From an uncultured beta proteobacterium (GTDB lineage: Bacteria > Pseudomonadota > Gammaproteobacteria > Burkholderiales > Burkholderiaceae_C), in the NCBI GenBank assembly GCA_903828235.1, contig CAIKLM010000125.1:1-45909 (forward strand): a stretch of DNA of 45,909 nt, in the 5' to 3' direction. Each line of letters starts with the position of its first letter. The first letter of the stretch is position 1. The notes beneath the pieces are model-generated. The model saw only the letters and a program-made list of their open reading frames with translations, searched no databases and was not told the origin of the DNA. The position numbers were made by a program, and so were the translations under genes. Below, one piece after another: positions 16,747 to 24,897 of the stretch.

Positions 16747-18861
16747 ATGAGCGGCACCGCGCGGAACCTGCTGGTCGAGCTCTTCGTCGAAGAGCTGCCG
16801 CCCAAGGCGCTGAAGAAGCTGGGCGAGGCCTTCGGCGCCGCGCTGCTGGCGGGCCTGAAGGCCGCCGGCCTGGCCGGCGAGCAATCGGCGCTCAACGTCT
16901 TCGCCAGCCCGCGCCGCCTGGGCGCGCGCATCAGCCACGTGCTGCCGGTGGCGCCCGAGCGCGCGCAGTCGGTCAAGCTCATGCCCGTGGCCGTGGGCCT
17001 GGCGGCCGACGGCTCGCCCACGCCGGCACTGCTGAAGAAGCTGGTCGCCCTGGGCGCCGACGCCGGCGCCGTGCCGGGGCTTCGACGGGCCCCCGACGGC
17101 AAGGCCGAGGCGCTGTTCCTCGACAGCACCGTGCCTGGGGCCACGCTGGCCGCCGGGCTGCAGGCCGCGCTCGACGAGGCCCTCGCGCGCCTGCCCATCC
17201 CGAAGGTGATGCAGTACCAGCTGGCCGACGGCTGGCAGACCGTGCACTTCGTGCGCCCGGCCCACGGCCTGGTGGCCCTGCACGGGGCCGACGTGGTGCC
17301 GGTGCGGGCGCTGGGCCTGGTGGCCGGCCGCCAGACGCGCGGCCACCGCATCGAGGCGGCCGTCGACCCCGTGGTGCTGCAGGACGCCGACCACTACGAA
17401 CGCCAGCTTGCCGAGCAGGGCGCGGTGATCGCCGGCTTCGCGGAGCGCCGGGCCGAGCTGGTGCGGCAGCTGCAGCACGCCGCCGCGCTGCAAAACGCCC
17501 GCCCGGTGGACGACGACGCGCTGCTCGACGAGGTGACGGCGCTGGTGGAGCGCCCCAACGTGCTCGTCTGCGAGTTCCCGGCGCCGTTCCTCGCCGTGCC
17601 GCCGGAGTGCCTCATCCTCACGATGAAGGCCAACCAGAAGTACTTCCCGCTGCTCGACGACGCCGGCCGCCTGACCAACCGCTTCCTGGTGGTGAGCAAC
17701 ATCCGCCCCGCCGACCCGAGCCGCGTGGTCGAGGGCAACGAGCGGGTCGTCAAGCCCCGGCTCGCCGACGCCCGCTTCTTCTTCGACCAGGACCGCAAGC
17801 GCACGCTGGACAGCCGGGTGCCGCAGCTGGGCCGCGTGGTCTACCACGGCAAGCTCGGCAGCCAGGGCGAGCGCGTGGAGCGCGTGCGCGCCATCGCCGG
17901 CATCATCGGCCGGCAGCTCGGTGGCGATGAGCTGGCGGCGCTGGCCGACCGCGCCGCCAGGCTGGCCAAGGCCGACCTGCTGACCGACATGGTCGGCGAG
18001 TTCCCCGAGCTGCAGGGCATCATGGGCGGCTACTACGCGCGCCACGACGGCGAGCCCGAGGCCGTGGCCTGGGCCGTCGAAGACCACTACAAGCCCCGCT
18101 TCGCTGGCGACGTGCTGCCGCGCGGCCAGGCCGGCGTGGTGGTGGCGCTGGCCGACAAGCTCGAGACGCTGGCCGGCCTGTTCGGCATCGGCGAGCGCCC
18201 CACCGGCGACAAGGACCCGTTCGCCCTGCGCCGGCACGCGCTCGGCGTGATCCGGATGCTGATCGAGCGCGACCTCGCCGTCGATCTGCAAGATCTGATC
18301 GATGCCGCCTGCCGGCCGTTCGGCCCGGTGGCGGGCTGGGTGAATCCGAGCGCAGACATCGAGCGGTTCCTGAAGGACCGGCTGGTGGTGCTGCTGCGCG
18401 ACCAGGGCTACACCGCCCAGGAGGTGGACGCGGTGGTGGAGCGGCTGCCCGCCTGCTGGGGCGAGATCCCGCGCCGCCTGGCCGCGGTGCGCGCCTTCGC
18501 GGCGCTGCCCGAGGCCGCCGCGCTGGCCGCGGCCAACAAGCGCGTCGGCAACATCCTGAAAAAGGCCGAGGGCGCGGTGCCGACGGTGGTGGACGCGGCC
18601 CTGCTGGGCGAGGCCGCCGAGCAGGCCCTGGCCGCCGCGCTGCAGCGCGTGGCGCCCGAGGCCGACGCCGCCTTCGAGCAGGGCGACCACACGCGCAGCC
18701 TGCAGCTGCTGGCGCAGCTCAAGACCCCGGTCGACGCGTTCTTCGACGCCGTGATGGTGAACGCCGACGACCCCGCGCTGCGCGCCAACCGCCTCGCGCT
18801 GCTGGGGGCGCTGCAGCGGGCCATGAACCGCGTGGCCGACCTGTCGCGCCTGGCCGCCTGA
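16747..18861 (+). CDS. glyS: Glycyl-tRNA synthetase beta subunit
   Basis: The 704-aa beta subunit, which recognises tRNA-Gly. It begins LLVELFVEELPPKALKKLG and has the family blocks LTMKANQKYFPLLDDAGRL, LADARFFFDQDRK and FGIGERPTGDKDPFALRR; the C-terminal part is the anticodon-binding region. Length is in the normal range (about 690-720). It follows glyQ by two bases. Confidence 0.97.
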   Translation: MSGTARNLLVELFVEELPPKALKKLGEAFGAALLAGLKAAGLAGEQSALNVFASPRRLGARISHVLPVAPERAQSVKLMPVAVGLAADGSPTPALLKKLVALGADAGAVPGLRRAPDGKAEALFLDSTVPGATLAAGLQAALDEALARLPIPKVMQYQLADGWQTVHFVRPAHGLVALHGADVVPVRALGLVAGRQTRGHRIEAAVDPVVLQDADHYERQLAEQGAVIAGFAERRAELVRQLQHAAALQNARPVDDDALLDEVTALVERPNVLVCEFPAPFLAVPPECLILTMKANQKYFPLLDDAGRLTNRFLVVSNIRPADPSRVVEGNERVVKPRLADARFFFDQDRKRTLDSRVPQLGRVVYHGKLGSQGERVERVRAIAGIIGRQLGGDELAALADRAARLAKADLLTDMVGEFPELQGIMGGYYARHDGEPEAVAWAVEDHYKPRFAGDVLPRGQAGVVVALADKLETLAGLFGIGERPTGDKDPFALRRHALGVIRMLIERDLAVDLQDLIDAACRPFGPVAGWVNPSADIERFLKDRLVVLLRDQGYTAQEVDAVVERLPACWGEIPRRLAAVRAFAALPEAAALAAANKRVGNILKKAEGAVPTVVDAALLGEAAEQALAAALQRVAPEADAAFEQGDHTRSLQLLAQLKTPVDAFFDAVMVNADDPALRANRLALLGALQRAMNRVADLSRLAA

Positions 18862-18874
18862 ACGAGGCCCCGAG

Positions 18875-19483
18875 ATGCCGGCGACGCACAGCCTCAAGCT
18901 CGTGATCCTCGGCCGCGACGGCATCCTCAACCAGTTCCGCGAGGGCCACGTCACCGCGCCCGAGGAGTGGGTGCCGGTGCCGGGTGCGCTGGAGGCCGTG
19001 GCGCGCCTGAACCACGCCGGCTGGCACGCGGTGGTGGCCACCAACCAGAGCGGCATCGGCCGCGGCATGATCGACATGAGCGCGGTCAACGCCGTGCACG
19101 CACACATGAACCGCGAGTTGCAGCGCATGGGCGGGCGGCTGGACGCCATCTTCCTGTGCCCGCACACGCCGGAAGACCACTGCACCTGCCGCAAGCCCCT
19201 GCCCGGCATGCCGCTGGACATCGGCCGCCGCTACGGCGTCGACCTTGCCCACGTGCCCATGGTGGGCGACACCGCGCGCGACCTCATCGCCGCGGCCGAC
19301 GCCGGCTGCGAGCCCCACCTGGTGCGCAGCGGCCGTGCCGCCGGGCTGCCGCCCGAGGCGCTGCAGGCCCTGCAGGCCCAGGTGCCCGGCGCCCGCGTGC
19401 ATGCCAGCCTGGGTGCCTTCGTCGACCACCTGCTGCAGCGCGAGCACCAGCCCGACTCCTCGGTCGGCTCGCTCGGTGCCTGA
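18875..19483 (+). CDS. HAD-family heptose-bisphosphate phosphatase-like protein lacking the nucleophile
   Basis: A 202-aa protein of the GmhB group (D-glycero-manno-heptose 1,7-bisphosphate 7-phosphatase, LPS heptose pathway). Motif II VVATNQSGIGRG, the zinc ligands C95, H97, C103, C105, CRKPLPGMP and motif IV PMVGDTARDLIAAADAG are all intact. Motif I, normally LDRDG, reads ILGRDGILN: Gly13 (codon GGC at 18911-18913) replaces the aspartate that forms the phospho-enzyme, while the second aspartate (D15) is kept. By family knowledge this should abolish phosphatase activity. The gene lies between glyS and plsC, the usual place of gmhB in this lineage. One base change (GAC to GGC) would explain it. 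Confidence 0.88.
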   Translation: MPATHSLKLVILGRDGILNQFREGHVTAPEEWVPVPGALEAVARLNHAGWHAVVATNQSGIGRGMIDMSAVNAVHAHMNRELQRMGGRLDAIFLCPHTPEDHCTCRKPLPGMPLDIGRRYGVDLAHVPMVGDTARDLIAAADAGCEPHLVRSGRAAGLPPEALQALQAQVPGARVHASLGAFVDHLLQREHQPDSSVGSLGA

Positions 19484-19516
19484 GGCCGACCCGAAGACCC
19501 CCGGAACCACGACCGC

Positions 19517-20281
19517 ATGAAGCTTCTCTGGGCCCTGCGCTCCCTGCTCTTCGTGCTCTGGATGGCCGCCACGGTGGTGCCCTGGGGCATCCTGATGCTG
19601 TTGCTGTCGATGTTCGTGCGCGGCGAGCGGCTGTACTGGCCCACGATGCAGTGGCTGCGCATGGCCATCTGGGGCGCACGCGTGATCTGCGGCATCCGCG
19701 CCCGCGTGCAGGGCCTGGAGCACCTGCCCACCGCGGCCGAGCACCGCCGCGCGGTGGTGCTGGCCTCCAAGCACCAGAGCACCTGGGAGACCTTCTTCTA
19801 CCCCACGCTGATGCCGCACCCGCTGGCCTACGTGTTCAAGCGCGAGTTGCTGTACGTGCCGTTCTTCGGCTGGGCCATGGGGCGGCTGGACATGATCCAC
19901 ATCGACCGCAGCAAGCGCGCCGAGGCCTGGAACAAGGTGGCCGAGCAGGGCAAGCGCCTGGCCGCCGAGGGCATCTGGGTGATCATGTTCCCCGAAGGCA
20001 CGCGCAGCGAGCGGGGCAGCCAGGGCGTGTACAAGACGGGCGCATCGCGCCTGGCCATCGCCACCGGCGTGCCCATCGTGCCGATCGCCGCCACCAGCGC
20101 GCGGTGCTGGCCGCGCAAAAGCTTCCTGCTGCGCCCCGGGGTGGTCGACGTGTCCATCGGCCGGCCCATCGACAGCACGGGCCGCGAGCCCGAGGAACTG
20201 ATGCGCGAGGTCGAGGCGTGGATCGAGGCCGAGATGCGCCGGCTCGACCCCGAGGCCTACGCCGGGCCGGCGCGAACCTAG
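19517..20281 (+). CDS. plsC: 1-acyl-sn-glycerol-3-phosphate acyltransferase
   Basis: A 254-aa membrane-bound PlsC-type acyltransferase that makes phosphatidic acid in phospholipid synthesis. One or two N-terminal membrane segments (about residues 8-33) precede the catalytic domain. The acyltransferase box is KHQSTWETFF: H86 followed four residues later by E91, where the textbook motif has Asp. The second box FPEGTR is at 158-163 and a GVPIVPIA block follows. It lies 33 bases after the heptose phosphatase-like gene. Lysophospholipid acyltransferase with other head groups remains possible. Confidence 0.9.
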   Translation: MKLLWALRSLLFVLWMAATVVPWGILMLLLSMFVRGERLYWPTMQWLRMAIWGARVICGIRARVQGLEHLPTAAEHRRAVVLASKHQSTWETFFYPTLMPHPLAYVFKRELLYVPFFGWAMGRLDMIHIDRSKRAEAWNKVAEQGKRLAAEGIWVIMFPEGTRSERGSQGVYKTGASRLAIATGVPIVPIAATSARCWPRKSFLLRPGVVDVSIGRPIDSTGREPEELMREVEAWIEAEMRRLDPEAYAGPART

Positions 20282-20292
20282 AATCCGCGGCC

Positions 20293-21216
20293 ATGCCTCA
20301 CCGCCCGGCCGCCCCTGCTGCGCACGCCCCGCCCGAGCAGCTGTCGCTGTTCGACGAGGCCCCGCCGCCGGCCGCCGCCGCCCCCCGGCCACCCGCCCGG
20401 CCCGCGGCCCCGCCGGCAGCGCCCTTGCCGCCGGGTCATCCGCCGGCCGACCCGCCCGCCTACCGCCACCCCCGCGCCCACCGCGAGGCCCTGCTCGCCG
20501 GCCACCGGGTGGCCTACGAGCTGCGCCGCTCGCGCCGCCGCAGCATCGGCTTCGTCGTCGGGCCCGAGGGGCTCAGCGTGAGCGCCCCGCGCTGGCTCGG
20601 CCAGAGCGAGATCGAGTCGGCGCTGCGCGAGAAGGCGGCCTGGATCCTGCGCAAGCTGCAGGAGCAGCGCGAGCGCGCCGCGCGCGTGCAGGCCCACCGC
20701 GTGGAATGGCGCGAGGGCGGGCAGGTGCCCTTCCTGGGCGAGCCGGTGATCCTGGTGCTGGACCCCCGCGTGGCCGGCGCCGTGCTGCACACCGATGCTG
20801 GCGCGCTGCCCGGCGTGCCGCGCCTGACGCTGCACCTGGGCCTGCCGCAGCACGCGGCGCCGGAGCAGATCCGCGACGTCGTGCAGAGCTGGCTGCAGCG
20901 CCAGGCGCGGCGCATCTTCGAGGAGCGCTGCGCCGTCTTCGCCGAGCGCCTGGCCGTGCGCATGACGCACCTGAGCCTGAGTTCCGCCGCCACGCGCTGG
21001 GGCAGCGCCAGCGCCGACGGCCGCATCCGCCTGAACTGGCGGCTGGTGCACTTCGCGCTGCCGGTGATCGACTACGTCGTCGCCCACGAGCTGGCCCACC
21101 TGCGCGAGATGAACCACTCGCCGGCCTTCTGGGAGGTGGTGCGCACCGCGCTGCCCGGCTTCGAGCAGGCGCGCGGCGCCCTCAGGCACGAGGTGCTGCC
21201 GCTGCTGGACGGCTGA
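20293..21216 (+). CDS. YgjP-like (M48 family) metallopeptidase
   Basis: A 307-aa protein of the YgjP/DUF45 group. Residues 1 to about 65 are a Pro/Ala-rich, probably disordered segment. The rest is the metallopeptidase domain, with LRRSRRRSIGFVVGPEGLSV, THLSLSSAATRWGSASADGR and the zinc motif HELAH (H265, E266, H269) followed by H275 in MNHSPAFWEVV. The biological substrate of this family is not established. The start ATG 20293 lies 11 bases after plsC; the frame is open far upstream only because of GC content. A strong terminator follows. Confidence 0.88.
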   Translation: MPHRPAAPAAHAPPEQLSLFDEAPPPAAAAPRPPARPAAPPAAPLPPGHPPADPPAYRHPRAHREALLAGHRVAYELRRSRRRSIGFVVGPEGLSVSAPRWLGQSEIESALREKAAWILRKLQEQRERAARVQAHRVEWREGGQVPFLGEPVILVLDPRVAGAVLHTDAGALPGVPRLTLHLGLPQHAAPEQIRDVVQSWLQRQARRIFEERCAVFAERLAVRMTHLSLSSAATRWGSASADGRIRLNWRLVHFALPVIDYVVAHELAHLREMNHSPAFWEVVRTALPGFEQARGALRHEVLPLLDG

Positions 21217-21325
21217 GCCGGGGCGCTGCATCCGCCCGCGTGGGGATGCCGGCGCCGCGCCAGCTGCCGACACTGGGCGCTGCACGCTGTCATCAGGCTG
21301 CTGCGGGGCTGGGAGGCCCGGCGCG

Positions 21326-21369
21326 CCGGGCGGCTGGCTTCCTCGCGGGCCAGCCGCCCGGTCCTTTTT
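21326..21369 (+). terminator. Strong intrinsic terminator
   Basis: A perfect 13-base-pair stem, 21326-21338 with 21349-21361 (core GGGCGGCTGGC), with a ten-base loop and a T-run at 21365-21369. It ends the glyQS-plsC-protease unit. It also touches the stop codon of the converging minus-strand gene. The 109 bases between the protease stop and this stem show no gene. Confidence 0.8.
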
Positions 21370-22466
21370 CAGGCCGCGCCGAAGCGCCAGACGCCGTCGG
21401 CCCCGCGCCCGCGCCGCACCAGGCCCCGGCCCGACAGCGCGTGCAGATGGGCCACGGCCTCGCCCATCGCGAAGGTGGTCTGGTGCAGGTCCAGCGGCCG
21501 CTTGAACAGCAGCGGCAGCAGCTCCGCCGCCGAGCGCGGCGCCTCGGCGCAGGCCTCCAGCACCTCGGCCAACCGCTCGTCGTGGTGGCGCTGCAGCTGA
21601 CCGATGCGCGCGTGCAGGCCGCGAAACGGCCGCCCGTGCGAGGGCAGCACCAGCGTGCCCTCGGGCAGCGCGCGCAGCCGCTCGATCGAATCCAGGAACA
21701 TCGGCAGCGGGTCGGCCTCGGGCTCGGCCTCGTAGACGCTGACGTTGGTGCTGATGCGCGGCAGCACCATGTCGCCGCTGATCAGCACGGCGTCGTCTTC
21801 GCGGAACAGGGCGATGTGCTCCGGCGCGTGGCCGTAGCCGGCGATGCAGCGCCAGGCCCGGCCGTCGATGCGCAGCACCTGGCCCTCGTGCAGGCGCGCG
21901 TAGCGCGGCGGCACCGCCGGCACCAGGCTGGCGTAGTAGCCGCGGCGCGCGCGCACCTTCTCCAGCGAGGCGGCGTCGACGAGCCCGTGGCTGGCGAAGA
22001 AGTCCGCCGCGTCGCTGCCGCCCTGGCCCAGGCTGGCCTGGCTGGCCAGGCGCGCCACGTGCCAGTCGGTGGCGCTGATCCACAGCCGGCACTCGTGCGC
22101 CGGCGTCGAGAAGCGCTCGCACAGCCAGTGCGCCAGCCCGATGTGGTCGGGGTGCATGTGGGTGACGATCACGCGCAGCACCGGCAGGCCGTCCAGCGCC
22201 GAGGCGAGCACCGCGTCCCAATTCGCCCGCGTGGCCGCATCGTCGATGCCGCAGTCCACCACCGTCCAGCCGCGGCGGCCGTCCAGCTCGTCGGGCAGCA
22301 GCCACAGGTTGATGTGGTCCAGCGCGAAGGGCAGGCCCATGCGCAGCCAGCGCAGCCCGCCGGGCAGGGCCAGCACCGCGCCGGGTGCGGGCAGCGCCGT
22401 GCCCAGGGGGTACTCGAGTGCGAGTTCGTCGGCACTGGGCGGGCGGGCCGGCGGGCGGTGGGCCAT
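21369..22466 (-). CDS. Metallo-beta-lactamase-fold hydrolase
   Basis: A 365-aa cytosolic MBL-fold protein with the metal motif THMHPDHIG (H103, H105, D107, H108), a later histidine in GYGHAPEHIAL, and SGDMVLPRISTN. The C-terminal 70 residues look like a small winged helix. MBL hydrolases of this type act on thioesters or similar bonds; the substrate is not known. It is divergent from liuR and shares its operator, so a role in branched-chain acyl-CoA metabolism is likely (inference). The start ATG at 22466 lies almost at the predicted transcription start (-10 at 22471-22476), so the mRNA may be leaderless. No SD sequence is visible. Confidence 0.9.
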   Translation of the reverse strand: MAHRPPARPPSADELALEYPLGTALPAPGAVLALPGGLRWLRMGLPFALDHINLWLLPDELDGRRGWTVVDCGIDDAATRANWDAVLASALDGLPVLRVIVTHMHPDHIGLAHWLCERFSTPAHECRLWISATDWHVARLASQASLGQGGSDAADFFASHGLVDAASLEKVRARRGYYASLVPAVPPRYARLHEGQVLRIDGRAWRCIAGYGHAPEHIALFREDDAVLISGDMVLPRISTNVSVYEAEPEADPLPMFLDSIERLRALPEGTLVLPSHGRPFRGLHARIGQLQRHHDERLAEVLEACAEAPRSAAELLPLLFKRPLDLHQTTFAMGEAVAHLHALSGRGLVRRGRGADGVWRFGAA

Positions 22467-22470
22467 GGTT

Positions 22471-22500
22471 TGTATAGTCCGTGCTTTACGTTTACGTCAA
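22471..22500 (-). promoter_or_regulatory. Promoter of the MBL-fold gene, overlapping the operator
   Basis: On the minus strand, -35 TTGACG (complement of 22495-22500), an 18-base spacer and -10 TATACA (complement of 22471-22476). Both hexamers are good. Transcription would start near 22464, right at the ATG (22466-22464). The -35 lies inside the palindromic operator at 22485-22500, so a bound regulator would control this promoter. Confidence 0.6.
22485..22500. promoter_or_regulatory. LiuR-type operator
   Basis: TTTACGT-TT-ACGTCAA is a 16-base near-perfect inverted repeat (one mismatch) in the 49-base space between the MBL gene and liuR. It resembles the AT-flanked ACGT palindromes described for LiuR of the MerR family. 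A site with the same core, TGACGTTAACGTCA, lies at 39893-39906. Confidence 0.7.
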
Positions 22501-22515
22501 CGTCAGTCTAGCGAG

Positions 22516-22950
22516 ATGTCGGCCGGCGGCACGCGCACCTACACGATCACCGAGCTCGCCAGCGAGTTCGACGTGACCGCGCGCGCCATCCGCTTCTACG
22601 AGGACGTCGGCCTGCTCACGCCGCAGCGCGCCGGCCGCAACCGCGTCTACAGCGCCGGCGACCGCACGCGGCTGAAGCTCACGCTGCGCGGCAAGCGGCT
22701 GGGGCTGGCGCTGTCCGAGATCAAGCAGCTCGTCGACCTGTACGACGCCGAAAACGGCAGCCGCCAGCAGCTGGAGGCCTTCATCGAGGTGCTGGCCGAG
22801 CACCGCCGGCTGCTGGAGCGCCAGCGCGAGGACATCGAGATCACGCTGGCCGAGATCGACCAGCACGAGCAGCGCTGCCGCGCGCTGCTGGCCGGCGGCC
22901 GCCCAGGCGCCGCCGCCGCCGCCAAGAAAGCCCCCAGGAGACCCTCATGA
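22516..22950 (+). CDS. liuR: MerR-family regulator of branched-chain acyl-CoA catabolism (LiuR)
   Basis: A 144-aa MerR-type regulator. The N-terminal winged helix-turn-helix ([20 protein letters not shown], then [18 protein letters not shown]) is followed by a long coiled-coil dimerisation helix. It has no cysteine pattern for metals, so it is of the metabolite-sensing kind. In proteobacteria LiuR controls leucine/isovalerate catabolism (family knowledge). Its stop overlaps the isovaleryl-CoA dehydrogenase start (ATGA), and the operator lies 16 bases before its ATG. Start at ATG 22516; the longer open frame upstream is antisense to the MBL gene. Confidence 0.9.
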   Translation: MSAGGTRTYTITELASEFDVTARAIRFYEDVGLLTPQRAGRNRVYSAGDRTRLKLTLRGKRLGLALSEIKQLVDLYDAENGSRQQLEAFIEVLAEHRRLLERQREDIEITLAEIDQHEQRCRALLAGGRPGAAAAAKKAPRRPS

Positions 22951-24128
22951 GCACCCTTCCCGGCCTGAACTTCATGCTCGGCGACGACATCGACGCGCTG
23001 CGCGACGCCGTGCGCGCCTTCGCCGAGGCCGAGATCGCGCCGCGCGCGGCCGAGATCGACGCCAGCGACCGCTTCCCCATGGACCTGTGGCGCAAGATGG
23101 GCGAGCTTGGCGTGCTGGGCATCACCGTGCCCGAGGCCTACGGCGGCGCCGACATGGGCTACCTCGCGCACATGGTGGCGATGGAAGAGATCAGCCGGGC
23201 CAGTGCCAGCGTCGGCCTGAGCTACGGCGCGCACAGCAACCTGTGCGTCAACCAGATCAAGCGCAACGGCACCGAGGCGCAGAAGCGCCGCTACCTGCCC
23301 GGGCTCATCAGCGGCGAGCACGTGGGCGCGCTGGCGATGAGCGAGCCCGGCGCCGGCTCCGACGTGATCAGCATGAAGCTGCGCGCGGTGGAGCGCGGCG
23401 GCGTCTACGTGCTCAACGGCACCAAGATGTGGATCACCAACGGCCCGGACGCCGACGTGATGGTGGTCTATGCCAAGACCGAGCCCGAGATGGGTGCCCG
23501 CGGCATCACGGCCTTCATCGTCGAGAAGGGCATGAAGGGTTTCAGCACCGCGCAGAAGCTCGACAAGCTGGGCATGCGCGGCTCGCACACCGGCGAGATG
23601 GTGTTCGCCGACGTCGAGGTGCCGGCCGAGAACATCCTGGGCCAGGTGGGCGGTGGTGCCCGCGTGCTGATGAGCGGCCTGGACTACGAGCGCGCGGTGC
23701 TCGCCGCCGGGCCCATCGGCATCATGCAGGCGGTGATGGACAACGTCGTGCCTTACATCCACGACCGCAAGCAGTTCGGCCAGAGCATCGGCGAGTTCCA
23801 GCTCATCCAGGGCAAGGTGGCCGACATGTACACCGTGCTGCAGGCCGCGCGCGCGTTCTGCTACACGGTGGGCAAGAACCTCGACAGCCTCGGCGCCGAG
23901 CACGTGCGCCAGGTGCGCAAGGACTGCGCCAGCGTCATCCTGTGGTGCGCCGAGAAGGCCACCTGGATGGCCGGCGAAGGCATCCAGATCTTCGGCGGCA
24001 ACGGCTACATCAACGAGTACCCGCTGGGCCGGCTGTGGCGCGACGCCAAGCTCTACGAGATCGGCGCCGGCACCAGCGAGATCCGCCGCATGCTGATCGG
24101 GCGCGAGCTGTTCGCGGAGACCGCCTGA
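22947..24128 (+). CDS. liuA: Isovaleryl-CoA dehydrogenase
   Basis: A 393-aa FAD-dependent acyl-CoA dehydrogenase converting isovaleryl-CoA to 3-methylcrotonyl-CoA in leucine breakdown. It shows [17 protein letters not shown] (flavin/substrate region), [10 protein letters not shown] and, decisively, [14 protein letters not shown] with Glu248 in the position of the catalytic base special to isovaleryl-CoA dehydrogenases. The C-terminal end has [20 protein letters not shown]. It is coupled to liuR by an ATGA overlap. In many relatives carboxylase genes follow; here a GNAT gene and carbonic anhydrase follow instead. Confidence 0.95.
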   Translation: MSTLPGLNFMLGDDIDALRDAVRAFAEAEIAPRAAEIDASDRFPMDLWRKMGELGVLGITVPEAYGGADMGYLAHMVAMEEISRASASVGLSYGAHSNLCVNQIKRNGTEAQKRRYLPGLISGEHVGALAMSEPGAGSDVISMKLRAVERGGVYVLNGTKMWITNGPDADVMVVYAKTEPEMGARGITAFIVEKGMKGFSTAQKLDKLGMRGSHTGEMVFADVEVPAENILGQVGGGARVLMSGLDYERAVLAAGPIGIMQAVMDNVVPYIHDRKQFGQSIGEFQLIQGKVADMYTVLQAARAFCYTVGKNLDSLGAEHVRQVRKDCASVILWCAEKATWMAGEGIQIFGGNGYINEYPLGRLWRDAKLYEIGAGTSEIRRMLIGRELFAETA

Positions 24129-24147
24129 CGCCCGGTCGCCAGCCGCC

Positions 24148-24282
24148 ATGCCGCACCGCCTGCTCTCCAACAACCGAGCCTGGGCCGAGGCCGTGCACAG
24201 CTGCCAGCGCGCACCGCTGCTGTGGCGCCGCGGCGCCGGGGAAGCCGCTGCCGCGGCGTCGATGCCGAGCGCGCTGCCATGA
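24148..24282 (+). pseudogene. Short ORF resembling the 5' end of the carbonic anhydrase gene
   Basis: A 44-codon frame starting MPHRLLSNNRAWAEAV closely follows the first residues of the downstream carbonic anhydrase (MPYRL, then [10 protein letters not shown]) with a three-residue gap. About 25 of 33 bases match over the second part (24163-24195 against 24922-24954). After residue 17 the similarity ends. The stop overlaps the GNAT start (ATGA). It is most simply a remnant left when the GNAT gene was placed within a duplicated carbonic anhydrase 5' end; a small coupling ORF is the alternative. Confidence 0.5.
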
Positions 24283-24893
24283 GTGACTGCGACGATCCCG
24301 CCGGGCTGGCACCCGAGGTGCCGACGCTCGGCGGACAGCGCTGCACGCTGCGCGCGCTCCGGCCGTCGGACGCGCCGGCCCTGCAGCGCCACGCCGACGA
24401 CCCGGCCGTGGCCTACAACCTCTTTGACGGCTTCCCGCAGCCCTACACGCGGGCCGACGCCGAGCGCTGGTGCGGCACCCAGCACCGTGAGCTGGGCTTC
24501 GCGCACGTGTTCGGCATCGTGCCCGGGGGCGGCGAGACCGCCGACCAGGCCGCCGACGAGGTCGTCGGGTGCATCAGCGTCACGCCGCAGGACGGGCTGT
24601 GGGGGAGCAGCGCGGTGCTGGGCTACTGGCTCGGCCAGGCTTACTGGCGGCGCGGCATCACGAGCGAGGCGTTGTCCCTGGTCACCGCCTGGGCCTGGGC
24701 CACGATGCCCGGCATCACGCGGCTGTGGATGCCGATCTATGCCCGAAACCTGGGCAGCCAGGCCGTGGCCCGGCGGGCCGGCTATGTGCTGGAGGGTCGG
24801 ATGCCGCTGGCCATCCGCAAGTCCGGGCAGGCCATCGACGCGGTGATGTTCGGCTGCATCCGCCCGGGCATGCGGCCGAGCGAGGGGGCCTGA
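24279..24893 (+). CDS. GNAT-family N-acetyltransferase (RimJ/RimL type)
   Basis: A 204-aa GNAT protein. The N-terminal part TLRALRPSDAPALQRHADDP is the usual beta-strand and helix of RimJ/RimL-like enzymes. GYWLGQAYWRRGITSEAL is the acetyl-CoA binding region, followed by ITRLWMPIYARNLGSQAVAR and a C-terminal strand. Target unknown: ribosomal proteins, antibiotics or metabolites are all possible. Start ATG 24279 chosen because it overlaps the preceding short frame; a GTG at 24222 would add 19 residues without family similarity. It lies inside the liu-carbonic anhydrase row, only four bases before the latter, and may be a later insertion. Confidence 0.85.
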   Translation: MSDCDDPAGLAPEVPTLGGQRCTLRALRPSDAPALQRHADDPAVAYNLFDGFPQPYTRADAERWCGTQHRELGFAHVFGIVPGGGETADQAADEVVGCISVTPQDGLWGSSAVLGYWLGQAYWRRGITSEALSLVTAWAWATMPGITRLWMPIYARNLGSQAVARRAGYVLEGRMPLAIRKSGQAIDAVMFGCIRPGMRPSEGA

Positions 24894-24897
24894 CCTC

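Noticed and set aside
16651..19221. 856-codon open frame on the minus strand across glyS
   Set aside because: It is antisense to a clear glyS and reflects codon bias in GC-rich DNA; the translation is His/Arg/Ala-rich and resembles no family.
24222..24278. GTG at 24222 as start of the GNAT gene
   Set aside because: The added 19 residues are Arg-rich and not GNAT-like, while ATG 24279 overlaps the preceding short frame and fits the family start.
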